Source of the DNA: Actinomycetes bacterium
GTDB taxonomy: Bacteria; Actinomycetota; Actinomycetes; Propionibacteriales; Nocardioidaceae
NCBI GenBank assembly: GCA_023396115.1
Contig: JAEWXC010000004.1
Span: 1-41,978, forward strand
Length of the DNA stretch: 41,978 nt
Reading direction: 5' to 3'
How positions within the stretch are numbered: position 1 is the first letter of the stretch; the number at the start of each line of letters is the position of its first letter. This document shows, piece by piece, positions 23,973-32,182 of this stretch. The notes under the pieces were generated by a model. It ran no database searches. It saw only the letters and a program-made list of their open reading frames with translations, and was not told where the DNA came from. The translations under genes and the position numbers were made by a program.

Positions 23973-25418
23973 ATGTGGTCGATGTCACAACGCAGCGAGC
24001 AGCCGTACTCCTACTCCGCCGTGTCCCTGGTCGAACCGGACTGGACCCGGTTCCCCGGGTGGGCGCACGTGAGCGCCGAGGACTGGGCCTCGGCGCAGTG
24101 GCAGCGGGCGCACTGCGTCAAGAACGTGAACCAGCTGCGTGAGCTGATGGGTGACCGTCTCGACGAGCGTTTCTACGAGGACCTGAGCGTCGACCAGGCC
24201 GAGCGGGCCACGATGTCGATGCTGGTCCCCCCGCAGATGATGAACACGATGGTGCCGACCACCGAGTCCGCCGGTGCCGGGTCCTGGACCGAGGCGTTCT
24301 ACGCCGACCCGGTGCGCCGGTACATGCTGCCGGTGCTCTCGGACCGGCGCACCGACTGGCCCTCGCACCCGCACGCCACCCGCGACTCGCTGCACGAGCA
24401 CGACATGTGGGTGGCCGAGGGCCTCACCCACCGCTACCCCACCAAGGTGCTCGCCGAGCTGCTCCCCACCTGCCCCCAGTACTGCGGTCACTGCACCCGG
24501 ATGGACCTGGTCGGCAACAGCACGCCGACCGTCGAGAAGCTCAAGTTCCTCACCAAGCCCAACGACCGGCTCGAGCAGATGCTGGCCTACCTGCGGGGCA
24601 CCCCGCAGGTGCGCGACGTGGTGGTCTCCGGCGGCGACGTGGCGAACATGCCGTGGGCCCGGCTGGAGGCGTTTCTCACCGCCCTGCTGGAGATCGAGAA
24701 CATCCGCGACATCCGGTTGGCGACCAAGGCGCTGATCGGGCTGCCCCAGCACTGGTTGCAGACCGACGTCGTCGACGGGGTGGGTCGGGTCGCGGCACTG
24801 GCCCGTTCCCGCGGGGTGTCGCTGGCGATCCACACCCACGCGAACCACGCCCAGTCGGTGACGCCGCTGGTCGCCGAGGCCACCGCGGCGATGCTGCAGG
24901 CCGGGGTCCGCGACGTCCGCAACCAAGGGGTGCTGCTGAACGGGGTCAACGCCACCCCGCACGACCTGCTGGACCTGGCCTTCGGGCTGCTCGACGGCGC
25001 GCAGATCATGCCCTACTACTTCTACATGTGCGACATGATCCCGTACTCGGAGCACTGGCGGGTCTCGGTGGCGCACGCCCAGTGGCTGCAGCACCAGATC
25101 ATGGGCTACCTGCCCGGGTTCGCGACCCCGCGGATCGTCTGCGACGTCCCGTTCGTCGGCAAGCGCTGGGTGCACCAGCTGGCCGACTACGACACCGAGC
25201 GCGGCATCTCCTACTGGACCAAGAACTACCGCACCTCGATCGAGGCCGCCGACCCCGACGCGCTGTCGCGGCTCTACGAGTACTACGACCCGATCCACAC
25301 CCTGCCCGCCGAGGGACAGGCCTGGTGGGAGCAGCACGGTCGGCTCGACGAGTCGGCCCTCAAGGCCGCCGAGGTGGCGCTGGCGTCACGGCGCACCGCG
25401 GCGTTGCAGGCCCACTGA
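23973..25418 (+). CDS. kamA: Lysine 2,3-aminomutase (radical SAM)
   Basis: 481 residues. The radical-SAM cluster motif is CPQYCGHC (Cys167, Cys171, Cys174). Asp354 (in CDMIPYSEHW) and Asp391 (in CDVPFVGK) occupy the positions that hold the substrate epsilon-amino group in the clostridial enzyme, and Lys397 fits the PLP-binding lysine, though the usual GGGGK loop is one residue shorter. It converts L-lysine to beta-lysine. The start ATG 23973 lies 7 nt after TACTCT with no ribosome-binding site; ATG 23982 is a second option. The gene diverges from kdd. Confidence 0.92.
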   Translation: MWSMSQRSEQPYSYSAVSLVEPDWTRFPGWAHVSAEDWASAQWQRAHCVKNVNQLRELMGDRLDERFYEDLSVDQAERATMSMLVPPQMMNTMVPTTESAGAGSWTEAFYADPVRRYMLPVLSDRRTDWPSHPHATRDSLHEHDMWVAEGLTHRYPTKVLAELLPTCPQYCGHCTRMDLVGNSTPTVEKLKFLTKPNDRLEQMLAYLRGTPQVRDVVVSGGDVANMPWARLEAFLTALLEIENIRDIRLATKALIGLPQHWLQTDVVDGVGRVAALARSRGVSLAIHTHANHAQSVTPLVAEATAAMLQAGVRDVRNQGVLLNGVNATPHDLLDLAFGLLDGAQIMPYYFYMCDMIPYSEHWRVSVAHAQWLQHQIMGYLPGFATPRIVCDVPFVGKRWVHQLADYDTERGISYWTKNYRTSIEAADPDALSRLYEYYDPIHTLPAEGQAWWEQHGRLDESALKAAEVALASRRTAALQAH

Positions 25419-25472
25419 CCTGACGTCCCCGGCTCCGTCCGGCCGGGCTCGGTGGCACGGGGCAGGTCAGTG
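25413..25472. terminator. Convergent kamA/lrp end with nested inverted repeats
   Basis: An outer perfect 10-bp repeat, CACTGACCTG ... CAGGTCAGTG, contains both stop codons; an inner hairpin CCCGGC-8 nt-GCCGGG sits at 25428-25447. Both genes therefore end in the same decamer read from opposite sides. A bidirectional terminator is the likely role. Confidence 0.5.
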
Positions 25473-25919
25473 CACGGTGCGGTGCTCGAACGGGGTCGAG
25501 AGCGCCACGGTGGTGCGGGTGGAGACGTTGGCGGTGGCACGGATCCGGGCCAGCAGCGCCTCGAGGTCGGCCGGCGTGGCGACGCGCACCTTGAGGATGT
25601 AGGACTCCTGGCCGGCCACCGACCAGCACGACTCGATCTCCTGCACGCCGGTGAGCCGGGCGGGGTAGTCGTCGGGCTCGGAGGGGTCGATCGGGGTGAT
25701 CGAGATGAACGCGGTGAGCGGCAGCCCGAGCAGGTCGTGGTCCACGACGGCGCGGTAGCCGGTGATCAGGCCGCGCTGCTCGAGCCGCTTGACCCGCTGG
25801 TGCGCGGCCGAGGTCGACAGGCCGGTCGCCCGGCCCAGGTCGGTGTAGGACATGCGCCCGTCCCCGGCCAGCAGGGAGAGGATCTCGCGGTCGGTGGCCT
25901 CCACGTCGCCGGTGCTCAC
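25467..25919 (-). CDS. Lrp/AsnC-family transcriptional regulator
   Basis: 150 residues. The N-terminal HTH (residues 8-55: DREILSLLAGDGRMSYTDLG, then LSTSAAHQRVKRLEQRGLI) is followed by the RAM ligand-binding domain (LTAFISITPIDPSEPDDYPA ... SYILKVRVATPADLEALLAR). Lrp/AsnC proteins sense amino acids. Lying beside the lysine genes, it is the obvious candidate to control kamA and kdd, with lysine or beta-lysine as effector; this is inference. The GTG start overlaps the exonuclease stop (GTGA), so it may also be co-transcribed with that gene. Confidence 0.92.
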   Translation of the reverse strand: MSTGDVEATDREILSLLAGDGRMSYTDLGRATGLSTSAAHQRVKRLEQRGLITGYRAVVDHDLLGLPLTAFISITPIDPSEPDDYPARLTGVQEIESCWSVAGQESYILKVRVATPADLEALLARIRATANVSTRTTVALSTPFEHRTVH

Positions 25920-26851
25920 GAGGCCTCCCCCGCCAGCACCTCGGTGAGCCGGGTCGCCGAGGTCCCCAGACCCCAGCGCTCGGTCAGTTCCGCCACCGCG
26001 GCCGGGTCCGCGGGGGTGCGTGGCCGGTCGAGTTCCAGCGGTCCGAGGTCGAGGTCGCGGCGCACGGCCACCACCTGCGGGGCCACGGCCAGGTAGTCCA
26101 GCGCGGCCCGGACCTTGCCGCGGGGACCGGGTGCCAGGTCGGAGTCGGGGTCCTCGACCGCGGCCAGGATGCCGGCCAGGTCACCGAAGCGACCGAGCAG
26201 CGTCGCCGCGGTCTTCTCCCCCACCCCGGCCACCCCGGGCAGCCCGTCGGAGGCGTCACCGCGCAGGGTCGCGAAGTCGGCGTACTGGTCGGCGTCGACG
26301 CCGTACTTGCCGCGCACCCAGGCGTTGTCGACCCGCTCGTGGCGGCCCACGCCCCGGGCGGTGTAGAGCACCCGCACCTCGGTGGCGTCGTCGACCAGCT
26401 GGAACAGGTCACGGTCACCGGTGACCACGTCGACCGGCATGCCGGCGCCGGTGGCCAGGGTGCCGATCACGTCGTCGGCCTCCATCTCCTCGTGTCCCAC
26501 CACCGTGATCCCCCAGGCGGCCAGCACCTCGCGGATGACCGGCACCTGCATCTGGAGCGGGTCGGGCACCTCCTCGACGTCGGGCGCCGCGCCCGGCGTC
26601 TCGTCGACCACCCGGTGCTCCTTGTAGGAGGGCACCAGGGCCACCCGCCACGCCGGACGCCAGTCGTCGTCCCAGCAGCAGGCCAGGTGCGTGGGCTGGT
26701 ACTCCTCCACGAGGCGGCTGATGAAGTCCATCAGGCCGCGCACCGCGTTGACGGGGGTGCCGTCGGGAGCCTTGACCGAGTCCGGAACCCCGAAGAAGGC
26801 GCGGAAGTACAGCGAGGCGGTGTCGAGGAGCAGGAGGCGGGGTTCAGCCAT
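25916..26851 (-). CDS. 5'-3' exonuclease (polymerase I N-terminal-like)
   Basis: 311 residues with the two-part structure of Pol I small-fragment nucleases. The PIN-like catalytic core has LLLDTASLYFRAFFG, CCWDDDWRP, EADDVIGTLA and VTGDRDLFQLV; the helix-3-turn-helix DNA-binding region is LRGDASDGLPGVAGVGEKTA. The acidic metal ligands are in place. It resembles mycobacterial stand-alone exonucleases acting on flaps and RNA primers. ATG 26851 lies 7 nt after CAGGCT, so it may be leaderless; no ribosome-binding site is seen. It follows helY with a 59-bp gap and overlaps lrp. Confidence 0.92.
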   Translation of the reverse strand: MAEPRLLLLDTASLYFRAFFGVPDSVKAPDGTPVNAVRGLMDFISRLVEEYQPTHLACCWDDDWRPAWRVALVPSYKEHRVVDETPGAAPDVEEVPDPLQMQVPVIREVLAAWGITVVGHEEMEADDVIGTLATGAGMPVDVVTGDRDLFQLVDDATEVRVLYTARGVGRHERVDNAWVRGKYGVDADQYADFATLRGDASDGLPGVAGVGEKTAATLLGRFGDLAGILAAVEDPDSDLAPGPRGKVRAALDYLAVAPQVVAVRRDLDLGPLELDRPRTPADPAAVAELTERWGLGTSATRLTEVLAGEAS

Positions 26852-26910
26852 GCCGTGCAGCCTGCCACACGCCGGAGGCACGGCGGGTCAGGAACCGCTG
26901 GCCGGAAGGG

Positions 26911-29724
26911 TCACTGCCCGGCCAGGGACAGCGCCACCACGCCACGACGCAGCAGACCGACCGCCTCGCGTGCCGTGCCCCGCAACGGTGTCCCGGCGGC
27001 CGCGTCGGCCACCTGACCGGTGAGGTCGACCAGCAGCTTCATCCACCGCACGAAGTCGCCTGCGGAGAGACCGGTGACCTCCAGCAGGGCGTCCAGGTCC
27101 TCCCCCTGGGCCCAGCGCCACGCAGCCCAGGCGAACCCCGGGTCGGGTGGGCGCAGGAACGAGAGCCGGTGGTCGCGCTCAACCGCGTCGAGCTCTCGCC
27201 ACAACGCCTGGGTCTCCTCCAGGGCGACCCGCACCTTCTCGCCGGGCAGGCGCGGGGAGGAGGCGTCGTCGGGGCGCCGGGCCTCGAAGACCAGCGCGGA
27301 CAGCGCACCGGCCAGTTCGGCCGGGGTGAGGGGGTCCCACAGGCCGCGGCGCAGTGCCTCCGCCGCGACCAGGTCGGAGTCGGTGTAGATGCGGCGCAGG
27401 TGGCTGCCCCGCTCGGTGACCTCGTCCCCGTCCAGGTAGCCCAGGGCGGTCAGCACGTCGCAGACCCGGTCGAAGGTGCGGGCGACGGTGTTGGTGCGGT
27501 TCTCCACCCGGCGCCGCAGCGTGTCGGCGTCCCGGGTGAGCTTGAACCAGCGTTCGGCCCAGCGGGAGTGGTCCTCCCGGTCCGGGCAGTCGTGGCAGGG
27601 GTGTGCCTTGAGGCGTCGCCGGAGCTCGGCGACCTCGCGGGCCACCGGGTCCGGGTCGCCGCCGCGGGACCGGATCACCGGGTCGTGGCCGTCCTCCCCG
27701 GTGGCGCGGAGCCCGTTGACCCGTTCCCACAGGGCGGTGGCCAGGTCGCGGCGCGAGGCGGCGTTGCGTCCGTTGAACGACTTCGGGACCCGCATCCGGG
27801 TCAGCGCCCGGACCGGAACCGGGAAGTCCGGGACGGCCAACCGGCGGGCCTGCCGGTCCCCGGTGAGCACATAGGGGCGCGGGTCGTCGTCGCCGGCGGC
27901 ACCGGGGTCGATCACCACGGCGGGTCCGCGGAACTTCCCGGCCGGGACCTCGATCACGTCGCCGGGCTTGAGCCGGCGCAGCGACTCCACCGCCTCCTGG
28001 CGACGGTCGGCACGGCGCTCCCGGGCGGCGTTCTTCTCCACGTCGGAGATCTGGCGGCGCAGCCCCGCGTACTCCATGAAGTCGCCGCGGTCGCAGTGGG
28101 CGGCCTCCAGGTAGCCGGTGAGGGCGTCGTCGGCCTGCTTGAGCTGGCGCGCCAGTCCCACCACGGCCCGGTCGGCCTGGAACTGGGCGAAGGAGAGCTC
28201 GAGCAGTTCCCGGCTCCTGAGCCGGCCGAACTGGTGCACCAGGTTGACGGCCATGTTGTAGCTGGGCCGGAACGACGAGCGCAGCGGGTAGGTGCGGGTC
28301 GCGGCCAGTCCGGCCACCTCCCGGGGGTTCATCCCGGGCTGCCACATCACCACCGCGTGGCCCTCGGTGTCGAGACCGCGACGCCCGGCCCGCCCCGTCA
28401 GCTGGGTGTACTCGCCGGGCGACAGGTCCGCGTGGGTCTCCCCGTTCCACTTCGAGAGCTTCTCGATCACCACGGTCCGGGCCGGCATGTTGATGCCCAG
28501 CGCCAGGGTCTCGGTGGCGAACACGACCTTGACCAGGCCGCGGACGAACAGGTCCTCCACGATCGTCTTGAACGCGGGCAGCAACCCGGCGTGGTGGGCA
28601 GCGACGCCGCGGCTGAGCGCGTCGAGGAAGTCGTGGTACCCCAGCGCGCCGAGGTCGGCCTCGGGCAGGGACCGGGCGGCCGCCTCGACGGTGGCGATGA
28701 TCTCGTCCCGCTCGTCAGGGTCGGTGAGCCGGACGTTGGCGGCCAGGCACTGTCCGACCGCGGCGTCGCAGCCGGCCCGGGAGAAGATGAAGAAGATCGC
28801 CGGCAGCAGCTTCTGCCGCTCGAGCACCTCGACCACGTCGACCCGGCTGGGGATCCAGACCCGGCGACCGTTGCCGACCTGACGGGAGCCGCTGCGGCGC
28901 TTGTCGCGCGGGTTGCGACGGTCCCGCAGGCGGGAGGCGGCGAAGTCGTCGCGGGCGATCCGGACCAGCTCGTGGTTGACCGGGGCGCCCTCCTTGACGA
29001 ATCCCGCCTGCGCGTCGACGTCGGAGGAGGCGAACAGGTCGAGCATCCGCCGTCCCACCATCACGTGCTGGAACAACGGCACCGGACGCTTCTCCTCGAC
29101 CACCGTGGCGGTCTCGCCGCGCACCGTGCCGAGCCACTCGCCGAACTCCTCGGCGTTGGAGACCGTGGCCGAGAGGCTCACCACCTGCACCGACTCGGGC
29201 AGGTGGATGATCACCTCCTCCCACACCGCACCACGGGACCGGTCGGCCAGGTAGTGCACCTCGTCCATCACCACGAAGCCGAGCCCCAGCAGCGTCCGGG
29301 AGCCGGCGTAGAGCATGTTGCGCAGCACCTCGGTGGTCATCACCACCACGGGCGCCTCGCCGTTGACGGTGTGGTCGCCGGTGAGCAGACCGACCTGGTC
29401 GGTGCCGTACCGCTCGACCAGGTCGGCGTACTTCTGGTTCGACAGCGCCTTGATCGGGGTGGTGTAGAACGCCTTGCGGCCGGTCGCCAGGGCGAGGTGG
29501 ATCGCGAACTCCCCGACCAGGGTCTTGCCCGAGCCGGTGGGGGCAGCGACCAGCACGCCGCGTCCGTCCTCGATGTCGCGGCAGGCGGTGAGCTGGAACT
29601 CGTCGAGGGCGAACCGGGAGGCGGCGGCGAACTCGGCCAGGTGCGGGTGTTCCTGGCGGCGCCGGAACGCGCGGTACCGGTCGCCGGCGTCGGGCTGGTC
29701 GATCTGCGGGTCGTGCGAGCTCAT
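26911..29724 (-). CDS. helY: SKI2-like DEVH-box helicase HelY
   Basis: 937 residues. Walker A AAPTGSGKT (61-68), DEVH box at 154-157 in VVMDEVHYLAD, motif III SLSATVSN, motif IV-V region IFFIFSRAGCD and ATETLALGINMPART, and motif VI QLTGRAGRRGLD. The C-terminal third holds the DSHCT-type domain of Ski2/Mtr4-like helicases (WAAWRWAQGEDLDALLEVTG). HelY is the mycobacterial equivalent; its exact role in RNA metabolism is unsettled. ATG 29724 overlaps the kinase-gene stop by 4 bp. It belongs to the conserved pup-paf-tat-helY block. Confidence 0.95.
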   Translation of the reverse strand: MSSHDPQIDQPDAGDRYRAFRRRQEHPHLAEFAAASRFALDEFQLTACRDIEDGRGVLVAAPTGSGKTLVGEFAIHLALATGRKAFYTTPIKALSNQKYADLVERYGTDQVGLLTGDHTVNGEAPVVVMTTEVLRNMLYAGSRTLLGLGFVVMDEVHYLADRSRGAVWEEVIIHLPESVQVVSLSATVSNAEEFGEWLGTVRGETATVVEEKRPVPLFQHVMVGRRMLDLFASSDVDAQAGFVKEGAPVNHELVRIARDDFAASRLRDRRNPRDKRRSGSRQVGNGRRVWIPSRVDVVEVLERQKLLPAIFFIFSRAGCDAAVGQCLAANVRLTDPDERDEIIATVEAAARSLPEADLGALGYHDFLDALSRGVAAHHAGLLPAFKTIVEDLFVRGLVKVVFATETLALGINMPARTVVIEKLSKWNGETHADLSPGEYTQLTGRAGRRGLDTEGHAVVMWQPGMNPREVAGLAATRTYPLRSSFRPSYNMAVNLVHQFGRLRSRELLELSFAQFQADRAVVGLARQLKQADDALTGYLEAAHCDRGDFMEYAGLRRQISDVEKNAARERRADRRQEAVESLRRLKPGDVIEVPAGKFRGPAVVIDPGAAGDDDPRPYVLTGDRQARRLAVPDFPVPVRALTRMRVPKSFNGRNAASRRDLATALWERVNGLRATGEDGHDPVIRSRGGDPDPVAREVAELRRRLKAHPCHDCPDREDHSRWAERWFKLTRDADTLRRRVENRTNTVARTFDRVCDVLTALGYLDGDEVTERGSHLRRIYTDSDLVAAEALRRGLWDPLTPAELAGALSALVFEARRPDDASSPRLPGEKVRVALEETQALWRELDAVERDHRLSFLRPPDPGFAWAAWRWAQGEDLDALLEVTGLSAGDFVRWMKLLVDLTGQVADAAAGTPLRGTAREAVGLLRRGVVALSLAGQ

Positions 29725-30608
29725 GCGAGCACCTCCAGCGCCCCGGGGACGCACTCGACGGTCAGGGGCAGGGGTCCGATCCGCTCCCCGTCGGCGTAGC
29801 CCACGATGCCGGCGGCCGCGACGGTCACCTTCCGCACCCGGTGGTGCTCGTAGGCCGGGTGGCTGGTGTGGGTGCCGGAGAAGAGCCGGGGGTAGGTGCG
29901 CACCAGGGCGACCTTGCTGATCGGGCGGATCAGGACCAGGTCCAGCAGGCCGTCGTCGAGCTCGGCCCCCTCGGTGATGCGCAGTCCCCCGCCGAAGGAG
30001 GGGCCGTTGCCCACCGCCACCAGCATCGCCTCGGTCCGGCGGGTGACGCCGTCCAGGTCGAGGGTGTAGTCGAGCGGACGGAACGTGGGCAGCTCGGCCA
30101 GGGTGGCGAGGTTGTAGCGCATCTGGCCGCGCGGCCAGCGCATCGCGTTGGCCCGCTCGTTGACCACGGCGTCGAACCCGGCCGCCAGCACGGTCACGAA
30201 CCAGCGGTCCCCGGTCCGGGCCAGGTCGATGCGGCGGGTGCGTCCGGCCACGACCACGTCCGCGGCCGCCAACGGGTCGCGACGGGGCAGGTCGAAGTAA
30301 CGGGCCACGTCGTTGCCGGTCCCGGTCGGGATGATGCCCAACGGCGTCGAGGTGCCGGCGACGGCCTGCACCGCCAGGTGCACCATGCCGTCGCCGCCGC
30401 ACGCCACCAGCGCGTCGGTACCTTCCGCCACGGCGCGGTGCGCCAGCGAGAGCGTGTGGTCGGCGTCGCGGCCGGTGGCGGCCTCGACCTCGAGCCCGGC
30501 CCGGCGCATCCGGTCGACGACCTGCGTGACGGTGCCGGATCCCCGGCCCTTGCCGGCGGTGGGGTTGACCAGGAGCGTGACCCGGCGTCCACGCGGGGGG
30601 TGCAGCAT
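29721..30608 (-). CDS. Diacylglycerol kinase-family lipid kinase
   Basis: 295 residues. The N-terminal catalytic domain has LLVNPTAGKGRGSG (residues 12-25), the nucleotide loop GGDGMVHLAV (71-80) and IIPTGTGNDVARYF (92-105), standard for DagK/YegS kinases. The C-terminal domain ends RIGPLPLTVECVPG. Substrate is probably diacylglycerol or a related lipid. Its own TAGGGT box lies 7 nt before the ATG at 30608, overlapping the stop of the previous gene, so an internal promoter is likely. Translationally coupled to helY. Confidence 0.92.
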   Translation of the reverse strand: MLHPPRGRRVTLLVNPTAGKGRGSGTVTQVVDRMRRAGLEVEAATGRDADHTLSLAHRAVAEGTDALVACGGDGMVHLAVQAVAGTSTPLGIIPTGTGNDVARYFDLPRRDPLAAADVVVAGRTRRIDLARTGDRWFVTVLAAGFDAVVNERANAMRWPRGQMRYNLATLAELPTFRPLDYTLDLDGVTRRTEAMLVAVGNGPSFGGGLRITEGAELDDGLLDLVLIRPISKVALVRTYPRLFSGTHTSHPAYEHHRVRKVTVAAAGIVGYADGERIGPLPLTVECVPGALEVLA

Positions 30609-30615
30609 GGGCGCG

Positions 30616-30621
30616 ACCCTA
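30616..30621 (-). promoter_or_regulatory. -10 box of the lipid kinase gene (leaderless)
   Basis: TAGGGT on the minus strand, 7 nt before ATG 30608. It shares bases with the TAG stop of the preceding gene. Confidence 0.5.
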
Positions 30622-31071
30622 CCGGCCGGAACCACGCCGGGTGTCGTCCCCGAGCCGCAGCTGCACCAGCCAGCGCACCGGCTCCCCACCGACGGCACGG
30701 GAGAGCCGGGTCAGGGCCTGCACGACCAGTTCGGCGGTGACCTCGTTGGTGGGCAGCATCAGGGTCAGCCGGCCCCCGATCTCGCCCAGGTGCACCTGGC
30801 GCAGGTGCCACTGCCGGTGCACCGCGGTGCGGTCCGGGTCGGCCAGTACCGGGGCCGGGTGGGCGTGGTCGGCGGCGAGCAGGTCGCAGGGCAGTTCCAG
30901 TGGTGCACCGCCGGCGTCGGCGAGCATCCCTGGGACGTGGTCGGTGCTGGTGGTCGCGTCGGCCCGCCACACGATCTCGTGGGTGCCCAGCCACTCGGGC
31001 AGGTCGAAGGCGTCCACGTCGGTGACGTGCAGGGGCAGCCGGGGGTGTGCGGGGTTCACCGGACCGCTCAC
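30619..31071 (-). CDS. Conserved hypothetical protein between tatC and the lipid kinase
   Basis: 150 residues, no signal peptide or membrane segment. I do not recognise a domain. It is a mixed alpha/beta composition with LHVTDVDAFDLPEWLGTHEI near the start and LTLMLPTNEVTAELVVQALT towards the C terminus, suggesting a folded soluble protein. Its GTG overlaps the tatC stop (GTGA), so it is translated with tatC; 10 bp then separate it from the kinase ATG. A role in Tat export or lipid metabolism is only a guess from context. Confidence 0.75.
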   Translation of the reverse strand: MSGPVNPAHPRLPLHVTDVDAFDLPEWLGTHEIVWRADATTSTDHVPGMLADAGGAPLELPCDLLAADHAHPAPVLADPDRTAVHRQWHLRQVHLGEIGGRLTLMLPTNEVTAELVVQALTRLSRAVGGEPVRWLVQLRLGDDTRRGSGR

Positions 31072-31904
31072 AGGACGGTCGCCTCGTCGGGGTCCGCGGC
31101 CACCGAGGCGGCACGCCGTGCCCGGCGACGGTCGTTGACCCGGGCGATCGCCTCGGAGATGAAGAAGAGCAGCACCATCGGCACGGCCATGATCGTCATC
31201 GTGAACGGGTCAGCCGAGGGGGTGGCGACGGCCGCGAAGATGAACGTCCCGACGATCACCCACGGCCGGTACTTGCCCAGTGTGGCGCCCTTGAGCACGC
31301 CGACCAGGTTGAGCAGCACCACGAAGACCGGGATCTCGAAGGCGATGCCGAACACGAGCAGGGTGCGGCTGAAGAAGGTGAGGAAGTCGTTGAACTCGTT
31401 GAGGTTCACCAGTCCTTCGGGGTTGAACCCGATCAGGACCTCCAGCGCCTTGGGCAGCGTCACGTAGCCCAGCGCCACGCCGGCCAGGAAGAGCGGGCCG
31501 GCGATGGCCACGAAGATCCGCGACCACTTCTTCTCCGCCGGGTGCAGCCCGGGCAGGACGAACGCCCAGAGCTGGTAGAGCCAGTAGGGGGCCGCGCAGA
31601 CCACGGCGGCGAACCCGCTGAGCTTGAGGTAGACCATCAGTCCGCCACCGGGGCCGCTGGTGGTGGCGATGGTGGAGCCCTCGGGGAGCCTCTCCACCGC
31701 CGTCTGGTACGGCCCGTAGACGAGGTCGTAGAGGGTGTCGAAGAAGAAGATCCAGACGCCGAACAGGACCGCGACGACCAGCAGCGAGCGCAGCAGCCGG
31801 GCGCGGAACTCGCGGAAGTGGTCGGCCAGCGGCATCCGGCCGTCCGGGCCGACCTCCTGCTGGGGGTTTGCCTGGAAGAGCGCCAGGAACCCGGGCAGTG
31901 CCAC
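31068..31904 (-). CDS. tatC: Sec-independent translocase protein TatC
   Basis: About 278 residues with six membrane segments. The conserved amphipathic start MPLADHFREFRARLLRSLLV, then FAAVVCAAPYWLYQLWAFVL and PGLHPAEKKW, are TatC hallmarks, and a Phe/Glu pair (FGIAFEIPVFVVLL) sits in the fourth segment. TatC receives twin-arginine signal peptides. GTG 31904 is chosen by family N-terminal length; ATG 31835 would begin exactly at the conserved MPLADHF. It lies 8 bp after tatA on the same strand. The C-terminal tail is charged and cytoplasmic. Confidence 0.93.
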   Translation of the reverse strand: MALPGFLALFQANPQQEVGPDGRMPLADHFREFRARLLRSLLVVAVLFGVWIFFFDTLYDLVYGPYQTAVERLPEGSTIATTSGPGGGLMVYLKLSGFAAVVCAAPYWLYQLWAFVLPGLHPAEKKWSRIFVAIAGPLFLAGVALGYVTLPKALEVLIGFNPEGLVNLNEFNDFLTFFSRTLLVFGIAFEIPVFVVLLNLVGVLKGATLGKYRPWVIVGTFIFAAVATPSADPFTMTIMAVPMVLLFFISEAIARVNDRRRARRAASVAADPDEATVL

Positions 31905-31912
31905 CGGGCGGG

Positions 31913-32164
31913 TCAGACGTCGTCGCGGCGCTCGGGCGCCCCGTCGACGATCGTGCCCTCGGCGGCGTCCTCGTCCTTCTCCGAGCTGCGCAGCTCCTTG
32001 GTCTCGGCCTTGAAGATGCGCAGGGCCTGACCGGAGCTGCGGGCCAGCGCGGGCAGCTTGGCGGCACCGAAGACCAGGACCACGATGGCCAGGATGACGA
32101 GCCACTCGGCGCCCTGCGGCATGCCGATCAGCGGGTGGGGCATGAGGTTCTCCAGTCCGGTCAC
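31913..32164 (-). CDS. tatA: Sec-independent translocase protein TatA
   Basis: 83 residues: short N terminus, one membrane helix (EWLVILAIVVLVFGAAKLPA), the amphipathic helix with Phe-Gly-x-x-K-L-P and RSSGQALRIFKAE, then an acidic tail. This is a TatA/E-type pore component. GTG 32164 has GGGGGAG 8 nt upstream; an ATG at residue 8 is possible. It starts 18 bp after the pafC stop and is followed by tatC. Confidence 0.93.
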   Translation of the reverse strand: MTGLENLMPHPLIGMPQGAEWLVILAIVVLVFGAAKLPALARSSGQALRIFKAETKELRSSEKDEDAAEGTIVDGAPERRDDV

Positions 32165-32182
32165 GGGGTGTACTCCCCCATC

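Noticed and set aside
27169..29799. An 876-codon open frame opposite helY
   Set aside because: No domain, biased composition, and fully opposite a well-supported helicase gene.
29725..30402. N-terminal extension of the helY frame into the lipid kinase gene
   Set aside because: It is a shadow frame; the ATG at 29724 overlaps the kinase stop and begins a normal HelY.
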